Below, piece after piece: positions 52,229 through 61,531 of a DNA stretch of 64,000 nt; positions within the stretch are counted from its first letter, which is position 1; each line of letters begins with the position of its first letter. The stretch comes from Acidiferrum sp963764675 (lineage in GTDB: Bacteria > Acidobacteriota > Terriglobia > Acidiferrales > UBA7541). The notes under the pieces were generated by a model that saw nothing but the letters and a program-made list of their open reading frames with translations, searched no databases and was not told where the DNA came from. The stretch covers positions 1-64,000 of the forward strand of contig CAVXTQ010000009.1 in the NCBI GenBank assembly GCA_963764675.1. Reading direction: 5' to 3'. The translations under genes were made by a program, and so were the position numbers.

Positions 52229-52322
52229 GTGAGTCTGAGTTTTACAAGGCGCAGGGCTTCGGTCCTGCGCCGGTACGTCCTCCTGTCTCCAGAAACCACC
52301 TCAACTCAGACGGATGGCTCAC
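52229..52322 (+). ncRNA. Candidate structured RNA with a three-part stem
   Basis: GTGAG (52229-52233) can pair with CTCAC (52318-52322), and the adjoining TCTGAGTT (52234-52241) with AACTCAGA (52303-52310), leaving a 7-base bulge. Inside is a very stable hairpin, GGCGCAGG GCTTCGGT CCTGCGCC (52248-52271). The nested complementarity over 94 bases, with no open frame, suggests a folded RNA. A plus-strand terminator follows at 52723. The RNA class was not recognised; it does not look like SRP RNA, tmRNA or a tRNA. Confidence 0.4.
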
Positions 52323-52395
52323 GCCTTAAATTTTGATGGTAGTCGACTATGGAGGAATCCCTCGTGCGGGGCTTCAAATTTGGTCCGAAAAAGGT

Positions 52396-52423
52396 GAGCG
52401 GCCGGTGGGGGGACCGGCCGCTC
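52396..52423. repeat. Perfect 11-bp hairpin
   Basis: GAGCGGCCGGT GGGGGG ACCGGCCGCTC in the gene-free region. No T-run follows, so it is not a typical terminator. Confidence 0.6.
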
Positions 52424-52722
52424 GGGCGTGGGGAATGGAGGGTACCGTGGCCTGAAGTCAGCTCGCTTCTTCTTCGTCCCTAATTGGGCAGGGAGCAGGC
52501 CGTTCCGCTGCGCTCGCGAGCAGCAGTACGACGCACAGGAGCAAACACCCGATAACCATCCGAATGGCTCCAAGAATCGAACTTACTTCCGATCACTTTG
52601 GACATTCTGGGGTCCCCCGCTGTTTGCGTCGATAGTCCGCCGGGTTCATTTATTGCAGTACTTTCAGGCATTCAACGGGTAGTCCTTCCGGTACCTAAGT
52701 ACTCGCCCGCGATTTCCAGACG
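52424..52722. other. Gene-free stretch
   Basis: About 300 bases between the hairpin and the terminator near the AraC gene. Nothing codes convincingly on either strand and no further structure stands out. Confidence 0.5.
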
Positions 52723-52752
52723 AGGCCCGGATTCTACCGGGGCCTGTTTTTT
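52723..52752 (+). terminator. Plus-strand terminator at the end of the gene-free region
   Basis: AGGCCCGG ATTCTA CCGGGGCCT followed by G and six T. It faces the AraC gene, which runs the other way, so the only transcripts it could end are those of the noncoding region to its left. Confidence 0.65.
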
Positions 52753-53703
52753 CGCAAACGGTATTCCCGCGGGGAGCAGCCGAAGCTACGACGGAAGAGT
52801 CCACTGAAGGAAGAGATGCTCTCGAAGCCGACTTCCAGACAAATGTCGGTCACGCTCTGATCGCCGCGCTCCAGGAGCCGCTGGGCATTTGCCAGCCGCT
52901 TGCGTTGCAGGTACTGATTTGGAGTCTCGCGAAAGACCTCGCAAAAAAGCCGGTGAAAATGGTACGGCGAAAGACAAGCTTCACTGGCTACTTCGGCCAG
53001 ATCGCACATGGGCTCCAAAGAAGGAGTCCATATAGTCTTTGCCTCGCAGCAGACGCCGGTAAAGTTCCCGGCGCGTCGAAGGCTTTTTCGCTGAAATTTT
53101 CGCGGCTTGCTTGTGCGCTTCGTCGCGAACTTGGTGCAGGCCCGCGGCGGCCTCGAGGAATTGATCCTCAAGCCAAGCCTGGGTTGCGGAACCCTCGGTG
53201 AGCCGTGCATACATTCTCTGAAGGACAGGGCTCACGATGGAATCGTGAGCGTGCAAGGCCTCATGGAATTCGACGGGCAGGTTCGCGCGGACGGGCTCCG
53301 TGCCATCGAGGGGATCGTCCAGCAGGAACGTGGGATTCGTGCTTTCCACCCGACAGGCGTCCTCGACGAGCCCGCGCCGGAAGAACAAACAAAACGTTTC
53401 CACGGTCTCGCGCGAATCAATTGTCAGCGAGTACGACCGGCCCGAGTTCAAGATCAGGTAGCTGCCGGTATCGACCAGCCGCTCGGCGTCGCTGGTGGCC
53501 CACGATGCGGAGCCGCGCACGACGGATTTGATCGACAGCGGTCCGGGAAAATCCGCGACGTGGTGCTGCTTCGCTTTGCCCCGCAGGATCGCGTTTCTGA
53601 GACCCAGAAAGGAAGCCGGCGGGTTAATGACCACGCCCAGGTCCGGTTTTCGTTGCGGCAAGTTCATCTGCGGACTCGATCTACCCGAAAAGCGGCGAAA
53701 CAA
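52734..53703 (-). CDS. AraC-family regulator, frameshifted
   Basis: The N-terminal part (to about residue 225) is a cupin-like sensor (HHVADFPGPLSIKSVVRGSA, then LILNSGRSYSLTIDS). The C-terminal part, in another frame, is the double HTH: MCDLAEVASEACLSPYHFHR, LFCEVFRETPNQYLQRKRLA, then SVTDICLEVGFESISSFSGL, FRRSFGCSPREYR. The switch lies near 53010-53025 and one base restores a protein of about 320 residues. A start at ATG 53667 (MNLPQRKPDLG) is as likely as 53703. It is divergent from a VOC protein, its probable target. Confidence 0.8.
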
Positions 53704-53817
53704 CGCCGAAGTCTAGCACGTCCATCGCTGCGCTGTTTCTCGGGTGCGCGTGCCGAGGTACACTCATGCCGCGACACGCTATTTAGAGCAGAAGCCTGCG
53801 AGTTACAGGAGGGTCGG

Positions 53818-54192
53818 ATGCTAGGTTCCATGAAAATCGTCTCCTTTGTGCCCGTCAAAGACGCCAAGAAGGCCCGAGCGTTTTACGAGGGCGTATTGGG
53901 GCTGCGCTTCGTCAGTGAGGACCACTTCGCTCTGGTGCTCGACGCCAACGGCATAATGGTGCGCTTAACCAACGTCCCGAACTTCAAGCCCCAGGAGTTC
54001 ACCATCGTTGGCTGGGAAGTCTCCGACATCGCAAAAACGGTTTCGGGCCTGCGCGAAAAAGGAGTGCAGTTCCAAAGCTACGGCTTGCCCGGACAAGACG
54101 CACAAGGAATATGGTCCGCGCCAAGCGGTGCCAAAGTGGCGTGGTTCAAAGACCCTGACGGCAACGTGCTTAGCCTTACCCAATTCGCCTAG
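53818..54192 (+). CDS. VOC (glyoxalase/bleomycin-resistance-like) protein
   Basis: The ATG at 53818 has GGAGGG upstream. The 124-residue product is a single VOC unit: KIVSFVPVKDAKKARAFYEG, then VLGLRFVSEDHFALVLDANG, EFTIVGWEVSDIAKTVSGL and VAWFKDPDGNVLSLTQF. It is probably a dimeric metal-binding enzyme or binding protein; no specific substrate is evident. It is divergent from the AraC regulator. Confidence 0.88.
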   Translation: MLGSMKIVSFVPVKDAKKARAFYEGVLGLRFVSEDHFALVLDANGIMVRLTNVPNFKPQEFTIVGWEVSDIAKTVSGLREKGVQFQSYGLPGQDAQGIWSAPSGAKVAWFKDPDGNVLSLTQFA

Positions 54193-54352
54193 AACTCTCC
54201 CGATCAATCGGCAACGTTTCGGCTACGGCGTCGCGTACATGCGAGAAGCTAGGGCAGCTCGCGGAGGCTGGGCGCCAGAGCCAGATCTCGCCTACAACGA
54301 GGGTAGCGATGCCCTACATTCGCGTTCGGGAGTGCGGTATCCTCATACGCTT

Positions 54353-55631
54353 ATGCATGACTTGAACTATTTTCGCGAGCATTTGGATGTGTTTGCCGAG
54401 ATGGCCGACGAAGCGGGGGGCGAAGCTCGACCTCGACGCGTTTCGCTCGCTCGACAAGGAACGGCGGGAGCTGATTACGGCGACCGAGCAGCTGAAGGCG
54501 CAGCGGAACAAGGCTAGCGAGGAGATTGCGCGGCTGAAGAAGGAAAAACAGAACGCGGATGCGTTGATCGCGGAGATGAAGCAGGTCGCAGAGCGAATCA
54601 AGCAGGGCGACGAACGAATCGCGCAACTGGATGCGACGCAGCGGGACTTATTGCTGACGATACCGAATGTGCCGCACTCGTCGGTGCCGGTGGGGCACAG
54701 CGCGGAGGAGAACGTCGAGGTGCGACGCTGGGGTACGCCGCCCAAGTTTGATTTTGCCGCGAAACCGCATTGGGAAGTCGGTGAGCGTGCCGGGATTCTC
54801 GATCTTGGTGCGGCGACGAAGATTACCGGCGCGCGCTTTGCGGTGTACAAGAGTTGGGGAGCGCGGCTGGAGCGGGCGCTGGCGAATTTTTTTCTGGATG
54901 TGCACACCCGCGAGCATGGGTACACGGAAATCCTGCCGCCGTTTCTGGTGAATACGGCGTCGCTGATGGCCGCGGGGCAATTGCCGAAGTTTGCGGCCGA
55001 TCTTTTCAAGCTGGAGGGTACGGACTTCTGGCTCACGCCGACATCGGAAGTGGAGCTGCACAACCTGCATCGCGATGAGACCCTTCCCGAAGACCGCCTG
55101 CCCATCAAAGTCACCGCGTGGACAGCCTGCTTTCGCTCTGAGGCCGGAGCAGCTGGAAAAGATACGCGCGGCATTCTGCGGCAGCACCAGTTTCAAAAAG
55201 TTGAGCTGTTCAAGTTTACGCATCCCGAGAAGAGCTACGAAGAGCACGAAGCGCTGACGCGAAATGCCGAGATGATCGTGCAGAAGCTTGGGCTGCATTA
55301 CCGCACGATGCTGCTCTGCAGCGGCGACATGGGATTTGCTTCCGCGAAAACCTATGACATTGAGGTGTGGCTGCCCTCGGGTAATGAGTTCCGCGAAATT
55401 TCTTCGTGCTCGAACTGCGAAGCGTTCCAGGCGCGTCGCGCGGGGATTCGCTTCAAGCCTAAGGGCGGAGGGAAGAGCGACTTCGTGCACACTTTGAACG
55501 GATCGGGCCTGGCTGTGGGGCGCACATGGATTGCCATTGTCGAAAATTATCAACAGGCAGACGGATCGATCGTGATCCCTGACGTTTTGCGTCCATATAT
55601 GGGCATCGATAGAATCCCGGCGGGAGCCTAA
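54353..55631 (+). CDS. serS: Seryl-tRNA synthetase, frameshifted near the N-terminus
   Basis: The ATG at 54353 starts HDLNYFREHLDVFAEMAD, the family N-terminus. One extra G near 54409 shifts the frame; the next frame continues KRGAKLDLDAFRSLDKERRE through the coiled-coil arm (TEQLKAQRNKASEEIARLKK) and the class II core. That core includes TACFRSEAGAAGKDTRGILR (motif 2), HQFQKVELFKF and GSGLAVGRTWIAIVENYQQA (motif 3). The rebuilt length of about 425 residues is normal. SerRS is essential and no other copy is seen here, so a sequence error is far more likely than a real break. Confidence 0.92.
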
Positions 55632-55657
55632 AGAGTTGAAGCGGGAGAGGCTAACGC

Positions 55658-55679
55658 GCCCTTCGCGACTCAGGGTGAA
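55658..55679. repeat. Dispersed repeat with CTCAGGGTGAA
   Basis: GCCCTTCGCGACTCAGGGTG with a following AA; 20 of 22 positions match the copy at 37564-37585. Confidence 0.5.
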
Positions 55680-55951
55680 GAGACGCTGAGGGCGCTGAGG
55701 TGCGCTCAGAAGAGAAGAGCGGAAAAGGCTTAACACAGAGGACACGAAGTCAGGAACACCCTTGGAGGCTCAGGGTAAACAGAGGGCGCGGGGGAAGAGA
55801 CTTTGCGAGGTTTGGGAGCAGTACTAGTCCTGCGATTTGATTTTTCCCACAACACATTATAAACACGAGGGTTACCGGATTCCTCGGCCGATTCGATGGC
55901 AGAACGAAGACCTTTTAGGTCGCGCAAACTATTGAATTTGCACCTGTTTGC

Positions 55952-55981
55952 TTGACTCGCCCTTTTCGGGTTGCATACACT
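55952..55981 (+). promoter_or_regulatory. Sigma-70-type promoter
   Basis: TTGACT (55952-55957) and TACACT (55976-55981) spaced 18 bases, 109 bases upstream of the small membrane protein gene. A hairpin-forming CGCCCTTTTCGGG lies in the spacer. Confidence 0.5.
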
Positions 55982-56089
55982 CGGCGTGCCGCTATTTGCG
56001 TTGTTTATAGTGTGCAGAGGCTACAAAGCTTCTGAGCCTGCGGCGAACGCCTTGACCCGATAGGGTAGGGTCACGATTGACGAAATTCG

Positions 56090-56407
56090 ATGAGCTTTAT
56101 TTCCCGCGTGTTGCGATTTCTGTTCTGGCTGCTGGTCTTGTCCTGGAGCGTGTCGCTCCTGCGTCGTGCAGTGGCGTGGATGTTGCGGGGTGCCGCGACG
56201 GCCCAGCCTCAGACGACGGATGCGGCAGTCGAGCCTGACGCGGCAGGAACGGGGCGGCGGCTGGTTCGCGACCCGGTCTGTGGAGTTCATGTGGCGGAGG
56301 TCTTGTCGATTCCGCTGCGTGATGGCACCGAGACTTTGCACTTTTGCTCCGTCGCCTGCAGGGACCAGTACGTAAACGGCGGAAAGAAGTTAGCGGCAAA
56401 TGGTTAG
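56090..56407 (+). CDS. Small membrane protein with a zinc-ribbon/TRASH-like motif
   Basis: A 105-residue protein: one N-terminal helix (RVLRFLFWLLVLSWSVSLLR), a Pro/Ala linker, then RDPVCGVHVAEVLSIPL and LHFCSVACRDQYVNG. The spacing of CxxxH and FCSxxCRDxY resembles PP0621/YHS-TRASH metal-binding domains. It probably binds zinc or a heavy metal on one membrane face. Function unknown. Confidence 0.65.
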   Translation: MSFISRVLRFLFWLLVLSWSVSLLRRAVAWMLRGAATAQPQTTDAAVEPDAAGTGRRLVRDPVCGVHVAEVLSIPLRDGTETLHFCSVACRDQYVNGGKKLAANG

Positions 56408-56530
56408 AGGCAGCACCGCCGATTCCCCGGTGACCAAGTTTAGATTTTAGTTGTTGGGCCAAGTGATGTAAGAGAACCACACTCGAGCGAAGTTCGAGTG
56501 ATGTTGCGTAGAGGAAAGGACCGAAAGCCC

Positions 56531-57832
56531 ATGGCCACGGTCGCCAAGCCCACAATGCCCCCGATGATTCCGCGGATAGCGCCGCGCGAGGACCTGAATC
56601 CGTTCCGCATCGCGCAAATTCAATTCGATATGGCGGCGGAGTTTCTGAAACTCGATCCCGGCCTGCGGCAGATCTTGCGCACGCCCAAGCGCGTGCTCGA
56701 AGTGTCGATCCCGACGAAGATGGACAACGGCCAGGTGAAAGTGCTGACCGGGTACCGCGTGCAGCACAACGTGGCGCGTGGGCCGGGCAAAGGTGGCATC
56801 CGTTTTCATCCCAATGTGACGCTCGACGAGATCAAGGCGCTGGCCACGTGGATGACGTGGAAAACGGCGATGGTGAATTTGCCGCTGGGCGGGGCGAACG
56901 GCGGCATCATCTGCGACCCGAAGCGCATGTCCAAGAGCGAACTGGAACGCATGACGCGGCGGTATGCCAGCGAAATTCTGCCCATCATCGGGCCAGACCA
57001 GGATATTCCCGCGCCGGACGTGTACACCGATGCGCAGACGATGGCGTGGATCATGGACACGTACTCGATGACGGTGGGGCACTCGGTGCAGGGTGTGGTC
57101 ACCGGCAAACCGCAATCGATCGGCGGAACGGTGGGACGCGACGAAGCGACCGCACGAGGGCTGGTCGCGATCGTGGAAGAGGCGTGCAAGCTGAAAAAGA
57201 TTTCGCTGCGGGGAGCGACGGTTGCGATTCAGGGCTTTGGAAGCACCGGGGCCACGACGGCGCGCATTTTTGCGGAGAAGAAGGCGAAGATCGTGGCCAT
57301 CAGCGACACGCGCGGAGGCGTGACGAATTCGCGCGGTATCGATCCGCTCAAAGCGATTCGTTACAAGGAACGCGCCGCGACCGTGGTGGGCATGCCGGGC
57401 GCCTCACGGATTTCGCACGATGAATTGATGACCATGAAGTGCGACATCTTGGTGCCGGCGGCTCTGGAGAGTGTCATCACGCTGCATAACGCGGAAGCGA
57501 TCAAATCTCGCATTGTGGCGGAAGCGGCCAATGGCCCGACAACGCCGCACGCCGACGAAATTTTGGCGCGCCGCGGAATTACGGTGCTGCCGGATATTCT
57601 GGCGAACGCCGGGGGCGTCACCGCGAGTTACTTCGAGTGGGTGCAGAATCAGCAAGGTCTGATGTGGGACGCCGAAGAAGTGAGTGTGCGCTTGCAAAAG
57701 ACGATGGTGCGCTCGTTCCACGAAATGGTGGACACGATGCGCAAGCATCACGTTCCGCCGCGCGCGGGCGCGATGATTCTCGCCGTCGGGCGCGTCGCCG
57801 AAGCCCTGCTCGTTCGAGGTCTCTTCCCGTAA
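56531..57832 (+). CDS. Glu/Leu/Phe/Val dehydrogenase homologue lacking the catalytic Lys
   Basis: The ATG at 56531 gives 433 residues with the glutamate dehydrogenase layout: GPGKGGIRFHPNV holds the first substrate Lys, WMTWKTAMVNLPLGG the second, and VAIQGFGSTGATTARIF is the NAD(P)-binding loop. In typical enzymes LPLGGAKGG carries the catalytic Lys (K125 in C. symbiosum GDH); here it is GGANGG, Asn123 (codon AAC at 56897-56899). The family Asp (QDIPAPDVYTD) and the substrate-loop Asn in LANAGGVTASYFEWVQN are kept. Either activity is altered, or one base (AAG to AAC) is an error. Fold assignment is certain. Confidence 0.93.
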   Translation: MATVAKPTMPPMIPRIAPREDLNPFRIAQIQFDMAAEFLKLDPGLRQILRTPKRVLEVSIPTKMDNGQVKVLTGYRVQHNVARGPGKGGIRFHPNVTLDEIKALATWMTWKTAMVNLPLGGANGGIICDPKRMSKSELERMTRRYASEILPIIGPDQDIPAPDVYTDAQTMAWIMDTYSMTVGHSVQGVVTGKPQSIGGTVGRDEATARGLVAIVEEACKLKKISLRGATVAIQGFGSTGATTARIFAEKKAKIVAISDTRGGVTNSRGIDPLKAIRYKERAATVVGMPGASRISHDELMTMKCDILVPAALESVITLHNAEAIKSRIVAEAANGPTTPHADEILARRGITVLPDILANAGGVTASYFEWVQNQQGLMWDAEEVSVRLQKTMVRSFHEMVDTMRKHHVPPRAGAMILAVGRVAEALLVRGLFP

Positions 57833-57919
57833 ACCACAGCGGCGGACGCGAGCCATTTGCGCCGCCCGCTTTCACCAAAGTTTTTCTTGCGCTGAAGAAA
57901 GAAAGGCGCGTACATTCGC

Positions 57920-57960
57920 AAGTGCCGGTACGTTCCGCTCGCGGGGCGTCACCGGCACTT
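57920..57960 (+). terminator. Hairpin after the dehydrogenase gene
   Basis: AAGTGCCGGT and ACCGGCACTT form a 10-bp stem (inner ACG/CGT pairs extend it), followed by TTCACTT. The weak T-run makes it a probable rather than certain terminator. Confidence 0.5.
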
Positions 57961-58063
57961 TTCACTTGGTGCGGGCACCGAACACTTTTACTTCTACCGC
58001 GGCAGCAGGAGAGATCACTCGGGAGAAGAAGCGCGAAGTTTTTCGGACAAAAAGCAAGAAATC

Positions 58064-58951
58064 ATGAGCAATCACAACAATCATACCAACGCGACGCCAC
58101 CGATTCTGCTGACCATCGCGGGATTCGATCCGGGCTGCGGCGCTGGGACGGCTGCGGACCTTAAGACGTTTGCGGCCCACGGATGCTACGGCGTCGCGGC
58201 GATCACTTCGATCACCGTGCAGAACACGCAGGGCGTGGAAGATGTGCAAAATACGCCGAGCGCCACACTGCGCGCGCAACTCGAGGTGGTGGCGAAGGAT
58301 TCGGAAATCGCTGCGGTGAAGATCGGCATGCTCGGGAACCGCGGGAACGCCGTGGTGGTGGCGGAATTTCTGGATGCGCACAAATTTGCGCACGTCGTTC
58401 ACGATCCCGTGATGAAATCGTCAAGTGGGACTGAGTTGCTGGACGCGGCGGGCATCAAATACGTTGCTACCGAGCTTCTCAAGCGTTGCAGCGTGATCAC
58501 GCCGAACGTTTCGGAAGCAGAAATTCTTACCGGGCTAACCATTAAGGATGTCGCGGACATGGAAGCGGCGGCGCGCAAGATTGTGGAGATGGGCGCGCAC
58601 GCGGTGATCGTGAAGGGTGGACACATGGAGCGCCCTGTAGACATTGTGTTTGACGGCACCGAAATATTTGCGCTGACTGGGGAGCGCGTGAAGGAAGAGA
58701 CGTTGCACGGCACGGGATGTGCGTTTGCAGCGGCTATCGCGGCGCAGTTAGCTTCCGGGCGGCCGCTGGTCGAAGCGGCCATGCTAGCAAAGGCGTACGT
58801 CACCAAAGCGATCGAAAAAAGCTACCCAACCGGTAAAGGCCGTTCGCCGCTCGATCATTTCTATCGGCACAAGATCGAGCCGCCCGCGCGCGGCATCCAC
58901 GAAGTGCCACAACACGGCATGCATCCAGCTGCGGAGCCCACCGCGCACTGA
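58064..58951 (+). CDS. thiD: HMP/HMP-phosphate kinase
   Basis: A 295-residue ribokinase-fold protein: PPILLTIAGFDPGCGAGTAA, then DLKTFAAHGCYGVAAITSIT, VKIGMLGN, VHDPVMKSSSGTELLDA, ITPNVSEAEILTGL and the anion-hole motif HGTGCAFAAAIAAQLASG. It phosphorylates hydroxymethylpyrimidine twice in thiamine synthesis. The usual DPSGGAGIQADLK is DPGCGAGTAADLK here, a conservative change in a substrate loop. No TPP riboswitch is visible in the 230 bases upstream. The C-terminal 30 residues form a His/Pro-rich tail. Confidence 0.92.
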   Translation: MSNHNNHTNATPPILLTIAGFDPGCGAGTAADLKTFAAHGCYGVAAITSITVQNTQGVEDVQNTPSATLRAQLEVVAKDSEIAAVKIGMLGNRGNAVVVAEFLDAHKFAHVVHDPVMKSSSGTELLDAAGIKYVATELLKRCSVITPNVSEAEILTGLTIKDVADMEAAARKIVEMGAHAVIVKGGHMERPVDIVFDGTEIFALTGERVKEETLHGTGCAFAAAIAAQLASGRPLVEAAMLAKAYVTKAIEKSYPTGKGRSPLDHFYRHKIEPPARGIHEVPQHGMHPAAEPTAH

Positions 58952-58979
58952 TTTTGCTGCGGTCGCAGGTCGGCGCGAA

Positions 58980-61412
58980 TTATTCCGAGCGCAACGCGGT
59001 GAGGGGATCGACGGTTGCAGCGCGCCGCGCGGGTAAGTAACACGCCAGAATCGCAATACCGAGAAGAATGACCGAAGCGATCGCCAACGGCGCGGGCTCT
59101 ACGCGGTGAACCTCGCTCAAAAAGCTTGTAAGGATGCGATTGAGCACTGCCGCGAGCAGCGAGCCTATCACCAGCCCCGCGCAGGCCAGCGTCAGGCCGC
59201 GGCGCAGAATCAACGATAGAATGTTTGTCGTGTCCGCACCCAGAGCGATGCGCACGCCGATCTCCCGGGTGCGCTGAGCGACCGCGAACGCCATTACGCC
59301 GTAAACTCCCAGAGCCGCGAGCAACAGGCCAAAGGCGCCGAAGAAACTCATCACACGGGCACCGAGCCGCTCGCGCTCGAGTGACTCTGAGTAGTATTGA
59401 TCCATCGCGGAGATGTCGTAGACCGCGAGGGATGCGTCCACGCTCCACACGGCTTGCTTGATTGCCGGTACAACAGCCGCGGGATCGGCGGCGGTACGGA
59501 TCATCAAGTACACCGAATCCGCCGCCGAGGTGGATGCTCCCTGCGCGTAAGGCAAATACCACGTCTCGATGGGGTCACCAGGATCGCCGGCGTCGTGGAC
59601 ATTACCGACGATGCCAACCACGGTCATCCATGGTGCGTTCGGTCGCGTCGTGCGAACGCGTTTGCCGAGAGCATCTTGATTCGGCCAGAAGCGTTTGGCC
59701 ATTTCCTCGCTGACGATTGCGACCGGCTCGCTCCGTTCGGTGTCCAGGTTCGTGAAAGTCCGTCCGCGGAGCACGGGAATATTCATTGCGTGAAATAGCT
59801 CCGGGCTAATCAGGCGATGGTTGATGTTGAACGAGCTATTCGGATCGCCGGTGCCGACCCCCTCGATGAGAATCGACGCACCCCAAGATCCTCCCCCCAG
59901 GGGATTGACAGTGGTGGCGCCGGCGATGCTGACGCCGGGAGTGGCACTGACCTCGTTAAGAACGCGGCGAAGCAGTTCGGTGCGGCGCGGCCCGGGTGCG
60001 TAGTTCGCTTGCGGCGGGGTGAACTCCATCGTGAGCAATTGATGTGCCTGGAATCCGAGTTCGCGATGCTGCAGGCGGCGAAAATTCTCCATCATGAAGC
60101 CTGTTCCTGCTACGAGCACGAGCGCCAGAGCTGTTTCGACAACCACGAAGGCGCTCAACAATCGATTTGTGGAGCGGCCGTGGCCCGCGCCTGACCGTCC
60201 GCCCTCTTTCAACAGTTCCGGCGATTCACCTCCGTCTTGGGTCACGGTGGGCACAATGGCGGCTACCGCGCCCGACAACAACGATACGAGCAGTGCGAAA
60301 CAAAGAACGCGCACGTCGAATTGCGAAGCGCTCATGCCAAGTTGCGCGCTGATGTTGGAGGGCAGAAGAGAGTCCGCGTAGCGATTCAACCAGGTTGCGA
60401 ACAAAAGACCGCAAGCGCAGCCGAGAACGGCGAGCACCATGCTTTCCGTCAACATCTGTTGAAATTGACGCGCGCGGCTAGCGCCGAGCGCGGCTCGAAT
60501 CGCGAACTCCTTGGCGCGAACCACCGATCGAGCCAGCAACAAGTTTGCGACGTTGATGCAAGCGAGCAGCAGCAAAAATCCAACGATGCAGAGTAACGCC
60601 AGCATCGTGCTGTCTTGATTGTCGGTTAAATTTTCACGCAAAGTAATCGAAGTGACGGCGTAAGCGGGTAACGTTTTGGGATATTTTTCCTTGATGCGCA
60701 AAGTAACTTCGTCGAGCGACTCGCGCGCTTGCTGCACGGTGATCCCGGGCTTGATATGCGCGAAAACCGCGAAGTCGCGGGCGCGATCGGCGGGATCCAC
60801 CACAAATGGAACCCACACTTCTCCGTTGTACGGAAAATTGAAACCGCGCGGCATCACGCCGACGACTCGGAAAGTTCGGTTATCGATGCGGACCGAAGTG
60901 CCGAGCACGGAAGAGGCCGAGCCGAAATGGCGTTCCCACAAACCGAAGCTGATCAGCGCGACGCCGCTGCCGATGCCCTGCTTTTCTTCGTCGGCAGTGA
61001 ATTCGCGCCCGAGAAACGGCTGCACCTTGAGTGTAGAGGACCAACCCTCGGAGCGATAAATCACCGAGACGCGTTCGGGCTCGTTTCCGCCGGTCAGCGT
61101 AAGATTCTCGCCACGCAGCGCCACCATACCGTCAAAGGCGCGACTGACTTCGCGAAGTGTAGCGACGTTTTCGCTGTGCATGCCAAATGTGCGCCTGTGG
61201 CCGTCAGGTCCGCGCAGTGAATCCAGAACGCGCAGGATGCGGTCCGGTTCAGGCAGCGGCAAAGGCCGGAAGAACGCCGTGTTCACCAAACTGAAAATCG
61301 CCGTGTTCCCGCCGATGCCCAAGGCAAGTGTGAGCACGACCACCGCCGTGAACGCCGGCGCCTTGCCCAACAATCGAATCGAGTAACGGAGATCCTGCCA
61401 AATGGACTGCAT
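58980..61412 (-). CDS. MacB-like permease of the ADOP type
   Basis: The ATG at 61412 (MQSIWQDLRYSIRLLGKAPA) is preferred; the frame is open to 61445. About 810 residues: first helix AFTAVVVLTLALGIGGNTAIF, periplasmic MacB core, FtsX helices with RAKEFAIRAALGASRARQFQ, a second core, and a terminal FtsX domain (TREIGVRIALGADTTNILSL, then LLGIAILACYLPARRAATVD, then PLTALRSE). It lacks the cytoplasmic EEEL-type N-terminal segment of the permease at 38 kb and no PadR gene is adjacent. No ATPase partner is nearby. The gene is intact. Confidence 0.92.
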   Translation of the reverse strand: MQSIWQDLRYSIRLLGKAPAFTAVVVLTLALGIGGNTAIFSLVNTAFFRPLPLPEPDRILRVLDSLRGPDGHRRTFGMHSENVATLREVSRAFDGMVALRGENLTLTGGNEPERVSVIYRSEGWSSTLKVQPFLGREFTADEEKQGIGSGVALISFGLWERHFGSASSVLGTSVRIDNRTFRVVGVMPRGFNFPYNGEVWVPFVVDPADRARDFAVFAHIKPGITVQQARESLDEVTLRIKEKYPKTLPAYAVTSITLRENLTDNQDSTMLALLCIVGFLLLLACINVANLLLARSVVRAKEFAIRAALGASRARQFQQMLTESMVLAVLGCACGLLFATWLNRYADSLLPSNISAQLGMSASQFDVRVLCFALLVSLLSGAVAAIVPTVTQDGGESPELLKEGGRSGAGHGRSTNRLLSAFVVVETALALVLVAGTGFMMENFRRLQHRELGFQAHQLLTMEFTPPQANYAPGPRRTELLRRVLNEVSATPGVSIAGATTVNPLGGGSWGASILIEGVGTGDPNSSFNINHRLISPELFHAMNIPVLRGRTFTNLDTERSEPVAIVSEEMAKRFWPNQDALGKRVRTTRPNAPWMTVVGIVGNVHDAGDPGDPIETWYLPYAQGASTSAADSVYLMIRTAADPAAVVPAIKQAVWSVDASLAVYDISAMDQYYSESLERERLGARVMSFFGAFGLLLAALGVYGVMAFAVAQRTREIGVRIALGADTTNILSLILRRGLTLACAGLVIGSLLAAVLNRILTSFLSEVHRVEPAPLAIASVILLGIAILACYLPARRAATVDPLTALRSE

Positions 61413-61531
61413 GGATTCGACCTCCGAGTCATGCGCGGCCGGCAACAGTCGAGGAGCGGCTGCCCTATGCAGTACTAGACGCGCGGGAGGGGTTTTTGTT
61501 TCCGTTGCAGAGTCTTGCAGCAGCGACTCTG

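Larger units (their letters stand above)
55632..56089. other. Intergenic region with repeats and a promoter
   Basis: About 460 bases without a supported gene. It contains the dispersed repeat at 55658-55679, a second diverged CTCAGGGTAAA copy near 55769, the phrase TTAACACAGAGGACAC common in environmental genomes, and a promoter at 55952-55981. Confidence 0.5.

Noticed and set aside
52229..52322. tRNA, SRP RNA or 6S RNA in the gene-free region
   Set aside because: No T-loop or acceptor pairing for a tRNA, no GGAA-loop core of SRP RNA, and the fold does not match the 6S central bubble as far as can be judged by eye.
55730..55927. Possible 65-codon minus-strand gene between serS and the small membrane protein
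   Set aside because: The first half looks plausible but the second is low-complexity, overlaps repeat-like DNA, and no start signal is present.
57833..58063. TPP riboswitch upstream of thiD
   Set aside because: The conserved CUGAGA and related core segments of the riboswitch were not found; only a terminator-like hairpin is present.
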